In this document: one piece after another, positions 20,572-32,620 of the stretch
Layout of the letters: every line of letters begins with the position of its first letter
How positions within the stretch are numbered: position 1 is the stretch's first letter
Source of the DNA: an uncultured Trichococcus sp.
Lineage (GTDB): Bacteria > Bacillota > Bacilli > Lactobacillales > Aerococcaceae
DNA length: 64,000 bases
Direction: 5' to 3'
Assembly (NCBI RefSeq): GCF_963663645.1
Contig: NZ_OY760503.1
Location: 923,501 to 987,500, forward strand
Program-made: the position numbers and the translations under genes
Notes under the pieces: model-generated
What the model was told of the DNA's origin: nothing
What the model saw: the letters and a program-made list of their open reading frames with translations, nothing else
The model's database searches: none

Positions 20572-20618
20572 ATTTCCGAACGAAAACGACGATCATTCCC
20601 AAAAACGTTTGGAATAAT
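20572..20618. promoter_or_regulatory. PurBox pair upstream of purE
   Basis: Box 1 ATTTCCGAACGAA (20572-20584) fits AWWWCCGAACWWT with one mismatch. Box 2, inverted, AACGTTTGGAATAAT (20604-20618) carries TTTG for TTCG. The CGAA core (20577-20580) and the TTTG core (20608-20611) are 27 nt apart, the same spacing as at purC, guaB and the ABC operon. A candidate -10 TATATT is at 20633-20638. The rest of 20300-20571 is AT-rich with no other feature seen. Confidence 0.8.
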
Positions 20619-20671
20619 GAGGGGTGATATGCTATATTAAAAGTGAAAAATTGATAATGGGGGAAAAATGG

Positions 20672-21160
20672 ATGAATACGGTTGTTTCTGTCGTAATGGG
20701 TAGTACTTCTGACTGGGAAACTATGAAAGAAGCTTGCTTGATACTGGATGAATTCGGTATCGCTTATGAAAAGAAAGTCGTTTCGGCTCACCGGACACCG
20801 GATCTGATGTTCGCCTTTGCTGAACAAGCACGGGCTGCAGGAACGAAAGTCATCATTGCCGGCGCAGGCGGAGCGGCGCACCTTCCGGGTATGATCGCCG
20901 CGAAAACGACGCTTCCGGTCATCGGTGTTCCGGTCCAATCGCGCGCATTGAGCGGAATGGACTCTTTGTTGTCCATCGTCCAAATGCCAGGCGGCGTTCC
21001 GGTTGCGACGGTAGCCATCGGCAAAGCAGGGGCAATCAATGCCGGTCTGCTGGCCGTACAGATCCTTTCGATCGAAAATCAGGATTTGGCCGATCGATTG
21101 GAAAAGAGACGGGAAGAATTAAAACAAAAAGTTTTAGAAAGCAGTGAAGACCTTGTATAA
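20672..21160 (+). CDS. purE: N5-carboxyaminoimidazole ribonucleotide mutase
   Basis: 162 residues, class I Pur[16 protein letters not shown], the active-site loop [10 protein letters not shown] and [16 protein letters not shown]. It converts N5-CAIR from PurK into CAIR. The ATG at 20672 follows GGGGG by 8 nt. First gene of the pur cluster, directly below the PurBox pair. Confidence 0.96.
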   Translation: MNTVVSVVMGSTSDWETMKEACLILDEFGIAYEKKVVSAHRTPDLMFAFAEQARAAGTKVIIAGAGGAAHLPGMIAAKTTLPVIGVPVQSRALSGMDSLLSIVQMPGGVPVATVAIGKAGAINAGLLAVQILSIENQDLADRLEKRREELKQKVLESSEDLV

Positions 21161-22286
21161 AATACTGAAACCAAATGACGTGATCGGCATCATCGGCGGG
21201 GGACAATTAGGACGCATGCTGGCACAGTCCGCGAAGAGGATGGGGTTCACCGTCGGGATTTTGGATCCGGGCGAAAATTGCCCGGCAGCCCAAGTAGCGG
21301 ATTGGCACATCCAAGCGGCATACGCTGATGCGGTGGCTCTGCGCGAATTGGCCGAAAAATCCGATGTCGTGACATTCGAATTTGAGAATATCGATGCGGC
21401 AGCCCTGCAGGAAGTGGAAACACTGTCCAACATTCCGCAAGGCAGCGGAATTTTGACGATCACGCAGGACCGCATCAAGGAGAAGGAATTCCTTCAATCC
21501 GCTGGGGTATCGATCGCGCAATTCGCTGTAGTTGAAAACGCGGAACAACTGGATGCTGCCATCGGCAAAATCGGCTATCCGAGTGTTTTAAAAACGACCC
21601 GTTTCGGGTATGATGGTAAGGGACAGGTTGTCCTGAAAACGGAAGCGGACAAAGAGGAAGCCATGAAGTTGGCGGCGGACAGCATCTGCGTTTTGGAGGC
21701 CTGGGTTCCCTTCACCAAAGAACTTTCGGTCATGATTGTACGCAACCAAAAAGGTGAAGCTACGGTATTCCCGGTTTCCGAAAATATCCATATCAATAAT
21801 ATTCTGCACGAATCGATCGTGCCGGCCCGCGTCACATCCGCGGTAGCCGAAAAAGCAAACAAAGCGGCCCACCAGATCGCCGATGCGCTGCAGTTGGTTG
21901 GTACGTTGGGCATCGAAATGTTCCTGACTGCGGATGACACGATCTTCATCAATGAGTTGGCGCCGCGTCCGCATAATTCGGGCCATTACACAATCGAAGC
22001 CATGAACGTTTCCCAATTTGATGCCCACATCCAAGCAGTCGCCGGATTGCCGATGCCGACAGCGCGGCAATTGTCGCCTGCCATCATGGTCAACATCCTG
22101 GGACAGCATATGGCAGGCACAATCGCATTGCGGGAAGAAAAAGCGGATTGGTTTTTCCATTACTACGGCAAAGCGGAATCACGCACAGACAGAAAAATGG
22201 GACATATCACCATTTTGACGGATGATCAAGAAGCAACCTTAAAAGAAATAGACAACACCCGAATCTGGAACGGAGGAAAAATTTAA
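21144..22286 (+). CDS. purK: N5-carboxyaminoimidazole ribonucleotide synthase
   Basis: 380 residues, ATP-grasp fold: [17 protein letters not shown] at the N-terminus, [16 protein letters not shown] in the ATP lobe and [18 protein letters not shown] near the catalytic site. It carboxylates AIR with ATP and bicarbonate. It overlaps the purE 3' end by 17 bp with a GTG start; a TTG three codons later is an alternative. Confidence 0.95.
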   Translation: MKTLYKILKPNDVIGIIGGGQLGRMLAQSAKRMGFTVGILDPGENCPAAQVADWHIQAAYADAVALRELAEKSDVVTFEFENIDAAALQEVETLSNIPQGSGILTITQDRIKEKEFLQSAGVSIAQFAVVENAEQLDAAIGKIGYPSVLKTTRFGYDGKGQVVLKTEADKEEAMKLAADSICVLEAWVPFTKELSVMIVRNQKGEATVFPVSENIHINNILHESIVPARVTSAVAEKANKAAHQIADALQLVGTLGIEMFLTADDTIFINELAPRPHNSGHYTIEAMNVSQFDAHIQAVAGLPMPTARQLSPAIMVNILGQHMAGTIALREEKADWFFHYYGKAESRTDRKMGHITILTDDQEATLKEIDNTRIWNGGKI

Positions 22287-22287
22287 A

Positions 22288-23586
22288 ATGATTACACGTT
22301 ATACACGCCCTGAGATGGCTGAGGTTTGGTCCGAATACAATCGTTACAAATGCTGGCTGGAGGTCGAGATCCTGGCTGATGAAGCTTGGGCTGCCTTAGG
22401 CGAAATCCCTGCAGAAGACGTGGCTAAAATCCGCGCAAATGCAACTTTTGACATCGACCGTATCCTTGAAATCGAAAAAGAGACCAGACATGACGTAGTG
22501 GCGTTCACGCGCGCCGTTTCCGAATCACTGGGGGAAGAAAGAAAATGGGTCCACTATGGCCTGACGAGTACCGATGTGGTCGATACTGCCTACGGTTACC
22601 AATTGAAGCAAGCCAATGATATCCTGCGCAAGGATCTGCAGAACATGCTGGAAATCATCGGCAACAAAGCGAAAGAACACAAAAAGACTGTCTGCATGGG
22701 CCGTACGCACGGTGTGCATGCGGAACCTACGACATTCGGATTGAAGCTGGCTACTATGTATTCGGAAATGAAACGCAACATCGAGCGTTTTGAACATGCA
22801 GCTAAAGGCGTTGAAGCCGGAAAAATCAGCGGGGCTGTTGGAACTTTCGCAAACATCCCGCCATTCGTGGAGGAGTACGTCTGCGAAAAATTAGGCACAA
22901 GACCGCAAGAAATTTCGACGCAGGTGCTGCCGCGCGATCTGCATGCCGAGTACATGGCAACGATCGCTTTGATTGCGACAAGCATCGAGCGCTTCGCAAC
23001 AGAAATCCGCGGATTGCAGAAATCGGAAACCCGTGAAGTGGAAGAATTCTTCGCGAAAGGGCAAAAAGGTTCTTCCGCTATGCCGCACAAACGCAACCCG
23101 ATCGGTTCTGAAAATATGGTAGGTCTTGCCCGCGTCATCCGTGGCTACATGGTCACTGCATACGAGAATGTAGGCTTATGGCATGAACGCGATATTTCCC
23201 ATTCTTCAGCGGAACGGATCATCCTTCCTGACGCAACGACATTGTTGAACTATCAGTTGAATCGTTTTGCGAACATCATCAAGAACTTGACCGTGTTCCC
23301 TGAGAATATGCTCCGCAACATGAATGCGACTTTCGGATTGATCTACAGCCAACGCGTGCTGTTGAAATTGATCGATAAAGGCATGAGCCGTGAAGAAGCT
23401 TATGACTTGGTACAGCCGAAGACTGCCCTTTCATGGGATAATCAGACCGATTTCCGTCCATTGGTGGAAGCGGACGAAGCCATTATGGCAAAATTAACGA
23501 AAGAAGACATCGCTGATGCCTTCAACTATAACTATCACTTGAGTCATGTCGACGAAGTATTCGAAAGACTTGGTTTAGGCGACTGA
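22288..23586 (+). CDS. purB: adenylosuccinate lyase
   Basis: 432 residues. Fumarase/aspartase superfamily; signature [16 protein letters not shown], with catalytic His regions [12 protein letters not shown] and TSTDVVDTA. It acts twice: SAICAR to AICAR in IMP synthesis and adenylosuccinate to AMP. The start codon follows the purK stop almost directly with GGAGG upstream. A terminator follows, separating purEKB from purC and downstream genes. Confidence 0.96.
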   Translation: MITRYTRPEMAEVWSEYNRYKCWLEVEILADEAWAALGEIPAEDVAKIRANATFDIDRILEIEKETRHDVVAFTRAVSESLGEERKWVHYGLTSTDVVDTAYGYQLKQANDILRKDLQNMLEIIGNKAKEHKKTVCMGRTHGVHAEPTTFGLKLATMYSEMKRNIERFEHAAKGVEAGKISGAVGTFANIPPFVEEYVCEKLGTRPQEISTQVLPRDLHAEYMATIALIATSIERFATEIRGLQKSETREVEEFFAKGQKGSSAMPHKRNPIGSENMVGLARVIRGYMVTAYENVGLWHERDISHSSAERIILPDATTLLNYQLNRFANIIKNLTVFPENMLRNMNATFGLIYSQRVLLKLIDKGMSREEAYDLVQPKTALSWDNQTDFRPLVEADEAIMAKLTKEDIADAFNYNYHLSHVDEVFERLGLGD

Positions 23587-23590
23587 TGGA

Positions 23591-23621
23591 AAGGCTGGGA
23601 CTACGGTTCCGGCCTTTTTCT
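23591..23621 (+). terminator. terminator after purB
   Basis: AAAGGCTGGGAC / GGTTCCGGCCTTT hairpin followed by TT; it separates purEKB from the purC promoter. Confidence 0.7.
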
Positions 23622-23688
23622 GTTCACTGGATGCCTTGAAATCATTGAAGAAAAACCGGGATTTATTTCAATTTTCATGAAAATTTCA

Positions 23689-23716
23689 TTGACAAGCGGG
23701 TGGCAGATGATACAAT
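23689..23716 (+). promoter_or_regulatory. promoter of purCSQLFMNHD
   Basis: Consensus TTGACA (23689-23694), 16-bp spacer, TACAAT (23711-23716). Confidence 0.75.
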
Positions 23717-23761
23717 ATAAACGAATGAATCAGGTGTTTATATAAATTAATGTTCGGATTT
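23717..23761. promoter_or_regulatory. PurBox pair upstream of purC
   Basis: The inverted box at 23749-23761 reads AAATCCGAACATT on the minus strand, a perfect PurBox. Its weaker partner ATAAACGAATGAA is at 23717-23729. Cores CGAA (23722-23725) and TTCG (23753-23756) are 27 nt apart. The pair begins just after the -10, a position suited to repression by PurR. Confidence 0.85.
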
Positions 23762-23778
23762 AGAAAGGGACGGGGACG

Positions 23779-24489
23779 ATGGAAAGAAAAGAATTGCTTT
23801 ATACTGGGAAAGCTAAAAAGATGTACGCTACAGATCAGGAGAATGTCCTTTGGGCAGAATACCTAAATCAGGCTACCGCATTGAACGGCGTAAAGAAGGA
23901 CACTATCGAGGGCAAAGGCAGACTCAACAACCAGATCACCGGCCGCATCTTCGAGTATCTGGCTGAAAAGGGAATCGCGAGTCACTATATCCAAGAACTA
24001 TCAGAAACCGAACAATCAGTGAAAAGAGTCAACATGTACCCATTGGAAGTGGTTGTCCGTAATGTATCCGCAGGCAGCTTCGCGAAACGTTTCGGCATGG
24101 AGGAAGGCATCGACTTGCCGTTCCCTGTTTTGGAGTTCTATTACAAAGACGATGCGCTCAATGATCCTTTCATCAATGATGCCCATGTGCAGGTGCTGGG
24201 AGCAGCGACGGAAGAAGAAGTTGCGGAAATCAAGCAGCAAGCGCTGAAGATCAATGCAGCCTTGATCGAGATGTTCAAGGCAATCGGCATCCGCCTGATC
24301 GATTTCAAAATCGAATTCGGCAAGACAGCTGAGGGAGAAATCATCCTGGCTGATGAAATCTCACCGGATACATGCCGCCTTTGGGATATCGAAACGAACG
24401 AACACTTGGATAAAGACATCTACCGCCGTGACCTGGGGGATCTGATCCCGGTCTACGTGGAAGTGCTGGACCGCCTGAACAAAATGTAA
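23779..24489 (+). CDS. purC: SAICAR synthase
   Basis: 236 residues, the compact bacterial form: LLYTGKAKKMYAT, VKRVNMYPLEVVVRNVSAGS and LADEISPDTCRLWD. It joins CAIR with aspartate using ATP. First gene after the second pur promoter. Confidence 0.96.
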   Translation: MERKELLYTGKAKKMYATDQENVLWAEYLNQATALNGVKKDTIEGKGRLNNQITGRIFEYLAEKGIASHYIQELSETEQSVKRVNMYPLEVVVRNVSAGSFAKRFGMEEGIDLPFPVLEFYYKDDALNDPFINDAHVQVLGAATEEEVAEIKQQALKINAALIEMFKAIGIRLIDFKIEFGKTAEGEIILADEISPDTCRLWDIETNEHLDKDIYRRDLGDLIPVYVEVLDRLNKM

Positions 24490-24553
24490 GCCAACCGGAA
24501 CAAAACCAACTAAAAAAACAAAAATAAAAAAAATAAAAGCGAGGAATTTGGAC

Positions 24554-24805
24554 ATGTATAAAGTAACCGTGTATGTAACGTATAAAGACTCAGTATTGGA
24601 TCCGCAAGGGGAAGCCGTGAAGGGTGCCGTCCACCGTATGGGCTACCCGACGATCGAAGATATCCGCATCGGAAAATATTTCGAAATCCAAGTCTCAAAA
24701 GATGAAGAGAACGTTGAACAAGTCATCGAAGAGATTTGCGACAAGTTGCTGGCGAACGTGGTTATGGAAACTTACCGTTATGAAATCCAGGAGGTTGAAG
24801 CTTAA
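24554..24805 (+). CDS. purS: FGAM synthase subunit PurS
   Basis: 83 residues, typical Pur[41 protein letters not shown]. Small dimeric subunit that bridges PurQ and PurL in the three-part FGAM synthase of Gram-positives. ATG at 24554 chosen because GAGGAA lies 7 nt upstream. Its stop overlaps the purQ start by one base. Confidence 0.95.
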   Translation: MYKVTVYVTYKDSVLDPQGEAVKGAVHRMGYPTIEDIRIGKYFEIQVSKDEENVEQVIEEICDKLLANVVMETYRYEIQEVEA

Positions 24806-25485
24806 TGAAATTCGCTGTCATCGTTTTTCCTGGATCTAACTGTGATTTAGATATGTATGCAGCCATTAAAGATATTCTTGGAGAAGATGCAGAGTATGTG
24901 CAACATTATGAAACAAGCCTTGAAGGTTTCGATGCTGTCCTATTGCCCGGCGGATTCACATATGGCGATTACTTGCGTACAGGTGCGATTGCCCGCTTTG
25001 CGAACATCATGAGCGAAGTTGTCCGTTTCGCTGAAGAAGGCAAACCTGTATTCGGCACTTGTAATGGATTCCAGATTTTGGCTGAAGCCGGCTTATTGCC
25101 TGGTGCTTTGCGCCGCAATGATACTTTGAAGTTCGTCTGCAAACCGCAGGATCTTAAAGTCGTGAATGCCGATACGCAATTCACTTCCCTCTATAAAGAA
25201 GGTGAAATCATCTCTGTTCCGATCGCGCACGGTGAAGGTAACTACTTCTGCGATGCAGAAACTTTGGCTGACCTGAAAGCCAACAACCAAATCGTATTCA
25301 CTTATGCCAACGGCAACCCGAACGGCAGCATCGAAGACATCGCCGGCATCATCAACAAAAAAGGCAACGTCCTCGGCATGATGCCTCACCCGGAGCGTGC
25401 TGTCGAAGCTTTGCTGGGATCGGCTGACGGTCTGCGCCTGTTCCAATCCATGGTTGAAAATTATAAGAAGGAGCTGAACAAATAA
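24805..25485 (+). CDS. purQ: FGAM synthase glutaminase subunit PurQ
   Basis: 226 residues, class I glutamine amidotransferase: [16 protein letters not shown], nucleophile Cys in [11 protein letters not shown] and catalytic His/Glu in [10 protein letters not shown]. It delivers ammonia to PurL. Overlaps purL by one base. Confidence 0.96.
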   Translation: MKFAVIVFPGSNCDLDMYAAIKDILGEDAEYVQHYETSLEGFDAVLLPGGFTYGDYLRTGAIARFANIMSEVVRFAEEGKPVFGTCNGFQILAEAGLLPGALRRNDTLKFVCKPQDLKVVNADTQFTSLYKEGEIISVPIAHGEGNYFCDAETLADLKANNQIVFTYANGNPNGSIEDIAGIINKKGNVLGMMPHPERAVEALLGSADGLRLFQSMVENYKKELNK

Positions 25486-27713
25486 TGGCATTTTTAGAAC
25501 CAACGCCAGAACAAGTAAAAGAGTCCAAAATTTATCGTGAATGGGGTCTGACAGACGAAGAGTACGGCACAATCTGCGATAAAATTTTGCATCGTTTGCC
25601 GAACTATACTGAAACTGGCCTGTTTGCCGTTATGTGGAGCGAACACTGTTCTTATAAAAACTCAAAACCAGTCCTGAGAAAATTCCCTACTACCGGCCCG
25701 CAAGTGTTGCAAGGACCTGGTGAAGGCGCTGGTATCGTGGACATCGGCGACGGCCAGGCTGTCGTTTTCAAGGCGGAAAGCCACAACCACCCATCAGCTG
25801 TCGAGCCTTATGAAGGCGCAGCTACCGGTGTCGGCGGCATCATCCGTGACATCTTCAGCATGGGCGCACGCCCGATTGCGATCCTGGACTCTTTGCGTTT
25901 CGGCGAATTGGACAATGAGCGCACGAAACACATCTTCGAAGAAGTCGTTGCCGGCATCAGCGGTTACGGCAACTGTATCGGCATCCCGACTGTCGGCGGC
26001 GAAACGGTCTTCGACCCTTGCTACAAAGGAAATCCATTGGTCAACGCAATGTGCGTCGGCTTGATCGATCAAAAAGATATGCAAAAAGGCCAAGCTGCCG
26101 GAGTCGGCAACTCAATCATGTACGTGGGTGCAAAAACCGGCCGCGATGGTATCCATGGCGCCACTTTCGCTTCCGAAGAATTCAAGGAAGAGGAAGAAGC
26201 ACAACGTTCTGCTGTCCAAGTAGGCGATCCGTTCATGGAAAAATTATTGATGGAAGCTTGTTTGGAATGCATTTATGACTACTCCGACGCTTTGATCGGT
26301 ATCCAGGACATGGGTGCTGCCGGTCTGGTCTCTTCCAGCTCGGAAATGGCTTCAAAAGCAGGCAGCGGCTTGCTGTTGAACCTTGATGACGTTCCGCAGC
26401 GCGAAACAGAAATGACACCTTACGAAATGATGCTTTCCGAATCGCAGGAGCGTATGCTGTTGTGCATCAAGAAGGGCGAAGAGCAACGCATCGTCGACCT
26501 GTTCAAAAAATATGAATTGGATGCAGTCGTGATCGGTGAAGTTACCGATGATGGCATGTACCGTCTATCCCATGCAGGCAAAGTGGTGGCTGAACTTCCG
26601 GTTGATGCTTTGGCTGAAGATGCACCGGTCTACTACAAACCGACTGCAGTGCCTGCCCGCATCGCTGCATTCGCAGCTATGGAAGACTACAAACCTGTCT
26701 TCACATCAGCGCAGGACACCTTAGTGGCTCTATTGCAGCAAGCGACGTTGGCTTCCAAGAAGAGCGTCTATGATACATATGATTCCATGGTCCGCACCAG
26801 CACGGTCGTAGGCCCAGGAAGCGATGCTGCAGTTGTCCGCGTCCGCGGCACCAAAAAAGCAATCGCAATGACAACGGACTGCAACGGCCGTTACCTGTAT
26901 TTGAATCCGGAAATCGGCGGACAGATCGCTGTCGCTGAAGCTGCCCGCAATATCGTTGCCAGCGGCGGGAAACCATTGGCGATCACAGATTGCTTGAACT
27001 ACGGAAACCCTGATAAACCAGAAATTTTCTGGGAATTGAGCACTTCCGCGGACGGCATCTCTGAAGCTTGCCGCCAATTGGATACACCTGTCATCTCAGG
27101 GAACGTTTCCCTTTACAACGAAACAGACGGCGTGGCCGTTTATCCGACACCGATGATCGGTATGGTCGGCTTGATCGAGGATCTTGCGCACATCACAACG
27201 CAAGCCTTCAAGACTGCCGGAGACCGTATTGTCCTGATCGGCGAAACCAAAGCTGATTTCAACGGTTCCGAACTGCAAAAAATGGAATTGGGCAAAATCG
27301 AAGGGAAACTGATGGACTTTGACTTGGCTGTCGAAAAAGAAAACCAAGCGAACGTCCTGAAAGCAATCAAAGCTGGTCTGATCGCAAGCGCGCATGACTT
27401 ATCAGAAGGCGGCTTGGCTGTCGGCTTGATGGAGAGCGTCTTTGACACTGGCCTAGGTTTTGATGTAACGGTTGACATGGATAAAACGTTGTTGTTCAGC
27501 GAAACGCAATCACGCTTCATCCTTACCGTGAAACCTGAAAATGTGGCTGCTGTGGAAGCGATCTTCGGATCAGCTGCTGCACAAATCGGTACCGTAACAG
27601 AAGACGCAACAGCGAAAATCGCTGCCGCGAATGAAACAATCACTTTGGATGTTAAAGAAGTACAAACGAAATGGGAGGAGGCTATTCCATGCTTGCTGAA
27701 ACAAAAAGCTTAA
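25485..27713 (+). CDS. purL: FGAM synthase subunit PurL (small type)
   Basis: 742 residues, the small PurL that needs PurS and PurQ. Motifs: [51 protein letters not shown] and [17 protein letters not shown]. It converts FGAR to FGAM with ATP. Its last 25 bp overlap the purF start region. Confidence 0.97.
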   Translation: MAFLEPTPEQVKESKIYREWGLTDEEYGTICDKILHRLPNYTETGLFAVMWSEHCSYKNSKPVLRKFPTTGPQVLQGPGEGAGIVDIGDGQAVVFKAESHNHPSAVEPYEGAATGVGGIIRDIFSMGARPIAILDSLRFGELDNERTKHIFEEVVAGISGYGNCIGIPTVGGETVFDPCYKGNPLVNAMCVGLIDQKDMQKGQAAGVGNSIMYVGAKTGRDGIHGATFASEEFKEEEEAQRSAVQVGDPFMEKLLMEACLECIYDYSDALIGIQDMGAAGLVSSSSEMASKAGSGLLLNLDDVPQRETEMTPYEMMLSESQERMLLCIKKGEEQRIVDLFKKYELDAVVIGEVTDDGMYRLSHAGKVVAELPVDALAEDAPVYYKPTAVPARIAAFAAMEDYKPVFTSAQDTLVALLQQATLASKKSVYDTYDSMVRTSTVVGPGSDAAVVRVRGTKKAIAMTTDCNGRYLYLNPEIGGQIAVAEAARNIVASGGKPLAITDCLNYGNPDKPEIFWELSTSADGISEACRQLDTPVISGNVSLYNETDGVAVYPTPMIGMVGLIEDLAHITTQAFKTAGDRIVLIGETKADFNGSELQKMELGKIEGKLMDFDLAVEKENQANVLKAIKAGLIASAHDLSEGGLAVGLMESVFDTGLGFDVTVDMDKTLLFSETQSRFILTVKPENVAAVEAIFGSAAAQIGTVTEDATAKIAAANETITLDVKEVQTKWEEAIPCLLKQKA

Positions 27714-29149
27714 ACGAAGAATGTGGCGTATTCGGCATTTGGGGAGACGACAATGCCAGCCAGTTGACTTACTTCGGTTTGCACAGCTTGCAGCACCGCG
27801 GACAAGAGGGTGCAGGGATAGTTTCATGTGATGAAGGAAAACTGTTGGTGCACCGCAATCTTGGTCTGATCAGCGAAGTGTTCAAGGACGAAGCGGATCT
27901 GCAGAGGTTAACCGGTAACCGTGCCATCGGGCATGTGCGTTACTCCACTTCCGGACAGAACAGCATAGAAAATGTGCAGCCGTTTTTGTACCACTTCTAT
28001 GATATGGACATCGCCATTTGCCACAACGGCAACTTGGTGAATGCAAAATCATTGCGCCGCAATCTTGAGGAAAATGGCGCCATCTTCCATTCGACTTCGG
28101 ATACGGAAGTTCTGATGCATCTGATCAGACGCAGCCAGAAAGACAGCTTAATCGAAAAGATCAAAGAGAGCTTGAATCAGGTTAAAGGCGGCTTCACTTA
28201 TATCCTTTTGACCGAAGAGAAAATGTTCGGTGCCGTCGATCCGAATTCATTCCGTCCGCTTGTCATCGGCCAATTGCCGAATGGCGCGTATGTGATGGCC
28301 AGCGAAACGTGTGCCATCGATACGATCGGCGCTGATTTTGTCCGCAACGTCAACGCCGGCGAACTGGCGATCATTGACGACAACGGCTTGACGATCGAAA
28401 AATATACCGATGACACAACCATCTCCATCGCTGCGATGGAGTATATCTACTTCGCGCGTCCGGATTCCAATATTGCCGGCGTGAATGTGCATACTGCGCG
28501 CAAACGGATGGGAACGCGTTTGGCCATCGAAGCACCTGCAGTGACTGCGGATATCGTAATCGGTGTGCCCAATTCTTCCTTGTCCGCAGCGAGCGGATTC
28601 GCGGAAGAAAGCGGAACGCCTTACGAAATGGGACTGATCAAGAACCAATATGTCGGACGTACGTTCATCCAACCGACGCAGGAGCTGCGTGAATTGGGCG
28701 TAAAAATGAAGTTGTCCGCCGTAAAAGGGGTTGTCCAAGGCAAGAGCGTCGTCATGGTGGATGATTCCATTGTGCGCGGGACGACCAGCAAACGCATCGT
28801 GACTTTATTGAAAGAAGCGGGAGCCAAAGAAGTGCATGTCCGCATCTCTTCCCCGCCTTTGATCTACCCGAGTTTCTACGGCATCGACATCAGCAAGTCA
28901 GCCGAACTGATCGCCGCCAAAATGACCGTCGATGAAATCTGCGCATACATCGGTGCGGACAGCCTGGCTTTCCTTAGCCAAGAGGGTCTGATCGATTCAA
29001 TCGGTTTGAAATTTGATATGCCGTATTCAGGCTTGTGCATGGACAGCTTCAACGGGGTCTACCCGACTGGGCTTTATGACTATGAAGCGGATTACGTGAA
29101 CAATATGACAGCTATTCAAAAAGAGAATCTAAAGGGAGGACAAGTTTGA
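27689..29149 (+). CDS. purF: amidophosphoribosyltransferase
   Basis: 487 residues. Starts [19 protein letters not shown]: an 11-residue propeptide precedes nucleophile Cys12, as in Bacillus PurF. The C-terminal PRPP-binding loop is [18 protein letters not shown]. First committed step, PRPP to phosphoribosylamine, with feedback inhibition by nucleotides in the family. The ATG at 27689 follows GGGAGGAGG by 7 nt; an earlier in-frame ATG overlaps that site. Confidence 0.97.
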   Translation: MLAETKSLNEECGVFGIWGDDNASQLTYFGLHSLQHRGQEGAGIVSCDEGKLLVHRNLGLISEVFKDEADLQRLTGNRAIGHVRYSTSGQNSIENVQPFLYHFYDMDIAICHNGNLVNAKSLRRNLEENGAIFHSTSDTEVLMHLIRRSQKDSLIEKIKESLNQVKGGFTYILLTEEKMFGAVDPNSFRPLVIGQLPNGAYVMASETCAIDTIGADFVRNVNAGELAIIDDNGLTIEKYTDDTTISIAAMEYIYFARPDSNIAGVNVHTARKRMGTRLAIEAPAVTADIVIGVPNSSLSAASGFAEESGTPYEMGLIKNQYVGRTFIQPTQELRELGVKMKLSAVKGVVQGKSVVMVDDSIVRGTTSKRIVTLLKEAGAKEVHVRISSPPLIYPSFYGIDISKSAELIAAKMTVDEICAYIGADSLAFLSQEGLIDSIGLKFDMPYSGLCMDSFNGVYPTGLYDYEADYVNNMTAIQKENLKGGQV

Positions 29150-30198
29150 TGGAAAACGCATATGCAAAAGCGGGTGTGGATGTCACAGCCGGTTATGAAA
29201 CAGTAAGCCGCATCAAGAAACACATCGACCGCACGAAACGTCCAGGCGTTTTTGGAGAAGTTGGCGGATTCGGCGGAAACTTTGACCTTTCTGAATTGAA
29301 CTACAAAAAACCTGTGCTTGTATCGGGTACGGACGGTGTCGGCACGAAGCTGATGCTGGCCATCGAAGCCGGAAAATTCGATACGATCGGAATCGATTGT
29401 GTCGCAATGTGCGTCAACGATGTCGTAGCGCAAGGCGCAGAACCTCTTTATTTCTTGGATTATGTAGCTGTCGGCAAAAACCGTCCGGAAAAACTGGAGC
29501 AGATCGTTGCTGGCGTAGCTGAAGGCTGCGTCCAAGCCGGTGCTGCCCTGATCGGCGGAGAAACAGCCGAAATGCCTGATATGTACGATCCGGAAGATTT
29601 CGATCTGGCTGGATTTACGGTAGGGATTGCGGAAAAAGATGCTTTGTTGACACCTGCTTTGATCAAAGAAGGGGATGTCTTGGTTGGATTGCCTTCATCA
29701 GGCATCCATTCGAACGGCTACTCCTTGGTGCGCAAAATCTTCTTCAAGGACAATGACTACAAATTGGCAGATAAAGTGGAAGGAATCGAAGACCAAGAAT
29801 TGGGCGACGTTTTATTGACGCCTACAAGAATCTACGTGAATGCCTTATTGCCGTTGATCAAAAAACAGCTGTTGCATGGCGTTGCCCACATCACAGGCGG
29901 CGGCTTCGTCGAAAACGTGCCGCGCATGCTTCCTGAGAACGTCCAAGCGGAAATCCAGTTAGGCAGCTGGCCTGTTTTGCCGATCTTCCAAGTGATGGAA
30001 AAAATCGGCAACATTCCGGCTCTTGAAATGTACGAAATCTTCAACATGGGCATCGGCATGGTGTTGGCGGTCGCTCCCGAAAACTTGACGGAAGTGCTGG
30101 GCGTTCTGACTGAGAACGATGAAAAAGCCTATGTGATCGGATCCGTGGCTGCAAAAACATCAGAAAAAGAGGTTATCCTGAAAGAGGCTCAAGCATGA
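29149..30198 (+). CDS. purM: AIR synthase (FGAM cyclo-ligase)
   Basis: 349 residues: [48 protein letters not shown] and [18 protein letters not shown]-dependent ring closure of FGAM to AIR. The ATG overlaps the purF stop and follows GGGAGGA. It overlaps purN by 4 bp. Confidence 0.97.
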   Translation: MENAYAKAGVDVTAGYETVSRIKKHIDRTKRPGVFGEVGGFGGNFDLSELNYKKPVLVSGTDGVGTKLMLAIEAGKFDTIGIDCVAMCVNDVVAQGAEPLYFLDYVAVGKNRPEKLEQIVAGVAEGCVQAGAALIGGETAEMPDMYDPEDFDLAGFTVGIAEKDALLTPALIKEGDVLVGLPSSGIHSNGYSLVRKIFFKDNDYKLADKVEGIEDQELGDVLLTPTRIYVNALLPLIKKQLLHGVAHITGGGFVENVPRMLPENVQAEIQLGSWPVLPIFQVMEKIGNIPALEMYEIFNMGIGMVLAVAPENLTEVLGVLTENDEKAYVIGSVAAKTSEKEVILKEAQA

Positions 30199-30767
30199 GG
30201 ATAGCTGTCTTTGCTTCAGGAAACGGCTCGAATTTCCAAGCCATCGCCGAAGCCATCGCGTCAGGCGAAGTGGATGCGACGATCGCTTTCCTGTTCTGCG
30301 ACAAGCCGAAAGCTTATGCAATCGAGCGCGCCAAACAATACAATATCCCGGTGATCTCCTTTACGCCGAAAGGCTTCGAGGATCGGGTCGCTTACGAAAA
30401 TGAAATTTTGAAGCATCTGGCTGAAGAAAAGGTCGACTTGGTGGTACTGGCCGGCTATATGCGGATCGTCGGACCGACTTTATTGACGGCCTATGCTGAC
30501 CGCATCGTCAACATCCACCCGTCCTTGCTTCCGGCTTTCCCGGGTCGGCATGGCATCCAGGACGCCTTCGAAGCTGGCGTTCCGGAAACCGGCGTCACCG
30601 TCCATTTCGTCGATGAAGGGGTCGACACCGGGCCGATCATCGCGCAAGAAAAAGTGGCGATCCTTCCGGAGGATACGCTGGAGACTTTGGAGACCCGGAT
30701 CCATCAAGTGGAGCACCGGATTTTCCCGCAAGTGATCCAGCAATTGGCTCAAAAGAATAAAGGCTAA
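30195..30767 (+). CDS. purN: phosphoribosylglycinamide formyltransferase
   Basis: 190 residues: [30 protein letters not shown], the folate/catalytic motif [15 protein letters not shown] and [17 protein letters not shown]. It transfers formyl from 10-formyl-THF to GAR. Start ATG overlaps the purM stop (ATGA). Followed by a 308-bp structured gap before purH. Confidence 0.96.
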   Translation: MRIAVFASGNGSNFQAIAEAIASGEVDATIAFLFCDKPKAYAIERAKQYNIPVISFTPKGFEDRVAYENEILKHLAEEKVDLVVLAGYMRIVGPTLLTAYADRIVNIHPSLLPAFPGRHGIQDAFEAGVPETGVTVHFVDEGVDTGPIIAQEKVAILPEDTLETLETRIHQVEHRIFPQVIQQLAQKNKG

Positions 30768-30778
30768 GAAAAGCTGAA

Positions 30779-30879
30779 CGGGTTCGTTCAGCCCTGAAAG
30801 AAATTTAGGAAATCGTGCCGACTGAGCATCGTAGAGCGCAATAGGTACGATTTATCTAATTTCCGAAGGGCTAACCCGT
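30779..30879 (+). other. long imperfect hairpin between purN and purH
   Basis: Four co-linear arm pairs: ACGGGTT/AACCCGT, AGCCCT/AGGGCT, GAAATTTAG/CTAATTTC and AAATCGT/ACGATTT, with a loop of about 24 nt holding GAGCATC and GAGCGC. It begins 12 bases after the purN stop. No T-run follows. Confidence 0.65.
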
Positions 30880-30998
30880 GAAGCTAGCCATCATTATTAG
30901 GTGCATGAAACATTTTGCAAATGTGTGGAACACCTACGGTGATGCGCTTTTATGTTGAAAACAATTTTATAAATTCCTATAGGCTAACAAAATGGATG

Positions 30999-31030
30999 AG
31001 GACTCCGCGCTTGCGGAAGTCCTTCCTTTT
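30999..31030 (+). terminator. possible attenuator before purH
   Basis: AGGACTCCGC / GCGGAAGTCCT stem with a GCTT loop, followed by TCCTTTTGTT, 40 bp before purH. The short T-rich tail makes a partial terminator plausible. Confidence 0.45.
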
Positions 31031-31075
31031 GTTAAAACCGCATGAATCCATCATAAATTTAAGGAGTGACACACA

Positions 31076-32617
31076 GTGACAAGAGCATTGATCAGTGTTT
31101 CAGATAAAACAGGCGTAGTAGCATTTGCGCAGGCATTAGCAGCAAAAGGAATCGAAATCATCTCAACTGGCGGAACGAAGAAGGCTTTGGAAGATGCAGG
31201 CGTACCGACTATTTCCGTAGAGGATGTAACCGGCTTTCCTGAAATGATGGATGGCCGCGTAAAAACTTTGCACCCACTGATCCATGGCGGACTTTTGGGC
31301 AGACGTGATCTTGCGGACCATATGCAAGCCATGAAAGAGCACAATATTGCACCGATTGATTTCGTTGTCGTCAACCTCTACCCATTCAAAGAAACCATCA
31401 GCAAAAACGATGTGACTTTGGCTGATGCCATCGAAAACATCGACATCGGCGGACCGAGCATGCTCCGCAGTGCGGCCAAGAACTACGCAAGCGTGACGGT
31501 TTTGACCGATCCGATCGACTATGCAAAAGTCCTTTCCGAATTGGAAGCTGCTGGCGAAACGACTTTCGAGACGCGCCAAGCTTTGGCTGCAAAAGTGTTC
31601 CGTCATACAGCCAGCTATGATGCTTTGATTGCGCAATATTTGACCAATGTGGTCGGCGAAACCGAACCTGAAAAATTGACATTGACTTATGATCTGAAAC
31701 AGAGCCTGCGTTACGGAGAAAACGGCCACCAAACCGCGACATTCTACCAAGAACCGCTGGCTGTGCCATTCTCGATCGCGAGCGCGGTCCAATTGCACGG
31801 AAAAGAATTATCCTACAACAATATCAAAGATGCTGATGCGGCCATCCGCATCGCCCGTGAATTCGATGAACCGGCTGTGGTTGCCGTCAAGCACATGAAT
31901 CCATGCGGCGTCGGTATCGCAGACGACATCGATGCAGCCTTCGATCGTTGCTATGCAGCTGATCCTGTCTCCATCTTCGGCGGCATTGTGGTTGCGAACC
32001 GTCCGTTGGATGTGGCGACTGCCGAAAAACTGAACAGCATGTTCCTGGAAATCGTTCTGGCGCCAAGCTATACGGAAGAGGCTTTAGCTATCCTGACGAA
32101 GAAAAAGAATATCCGCATCATGACCTTGGATTTCTCGGCTGCAAAAGCAGGCGGAAAAGAATTTGTCTCCGTATTGGGCGGCATGCTGGAACAGACGCAG
32201 GACATCAACACTGATGATGTGCCAGCCAATTGGGAAGTCATGACCGAGCGTCAACCGACTGAAGACGAAATGAAAGCAATGGATTTCGCCTGGAAAGTCG
32301 TCAAGCACGTGAAGAGCAACGCCATCGTATTGGCAAACAGCAAACAGACAGTCGGCATCGGCGCAGGCCAGATGAACCGTGTCGGATCCGTAAAAATCGC
32401 CATCGAGCAAGCTGAAGCGGCCAACGCCATCGAAGGCGCTGTATTGGCGAGTGATGCTTTCTTCCCGATGAACGACAGCGTGGAATATGCTGCCAAACAC
32501 GGCATCAAAGCGATCGTTCAACCAGGCGGCAGCATCAAGGACCAAGATTCAATCGAAATGGCGAACAAATACGGCATCACGATGCTGAAAACAAGCGTAA
32601 GACACTTCAGACACTAA
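31076..32617 (+). CDS. purH: bifunctional AICAR transformylase / IMP cyclohydrolase
   Basis: 513 residues. N-terminal IMP cyclohydrolase ([35 protein letters not shown]) and C-terminal AICAR transformylase ([29 protein letters not shown], ending TSVRHFRH). Last two steps to IMP. GTG start 9 nt after AAGGAG. A family-A repeat lies immediately after the stop codon. Confidence 0.97.
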   Translation: MTRALISVSDKTGVVAFAQALAAKGIEIISTGGTKKALEDAGVPTISVEDVTGFPEMMDGRVKTLHPLIHGGLLGRRDLADHMQAMKEHNIAPIDFVVVNLYPFKETISKNDVTLADAIENIDIGGPSMLRSAAKNYASVTVLTDPIDYAKVLSELEAAGETTFETRQALAAKVFRHTASYDALIAQYLTNVVGETEPEKLTLTYDLKQSLRYGENGHQTATFYQEPLAVPFSIASAVQLHGKELSYNNIKDADAAIRIAREFDEPAVVAVKHMNPCGVGIADDIDAAFDRCYAADPVSIFGGIVVANRPLDVATAEKLNSMFLEIVLAPSYTEEALAILTKKKNIRIMTLDFSAAKAGGKEFVSVLGGMLEQTQDINTDDVPANWEVMTERQPTEDEMKAMDFAWKVVKHVKSNAIVLANSKQTVGIGAGQMNRVGSVKIAIEQAEAANAIEGAVLASDAFFPMNDSVEYAAKHGIKAIVQPGGSIKDQDSIEMANKYGITMLKTSVRHFRH

Positions 32618-32620
32618 AAA

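Noticed and set aside
20300-20671. Purine riboswitch before purE
   Set aside because: No three-way junction core or conserved TATAATCC/TTTCTACC-type segments were found; control is explained by the PurBox pair.
30779-30879. The purN-purH hairpin as a member of the family-A repeats
   Set aside because: It lacks the GATGTGATGA left end, the GAGCACTAA block and the AACTCAACTA right end.
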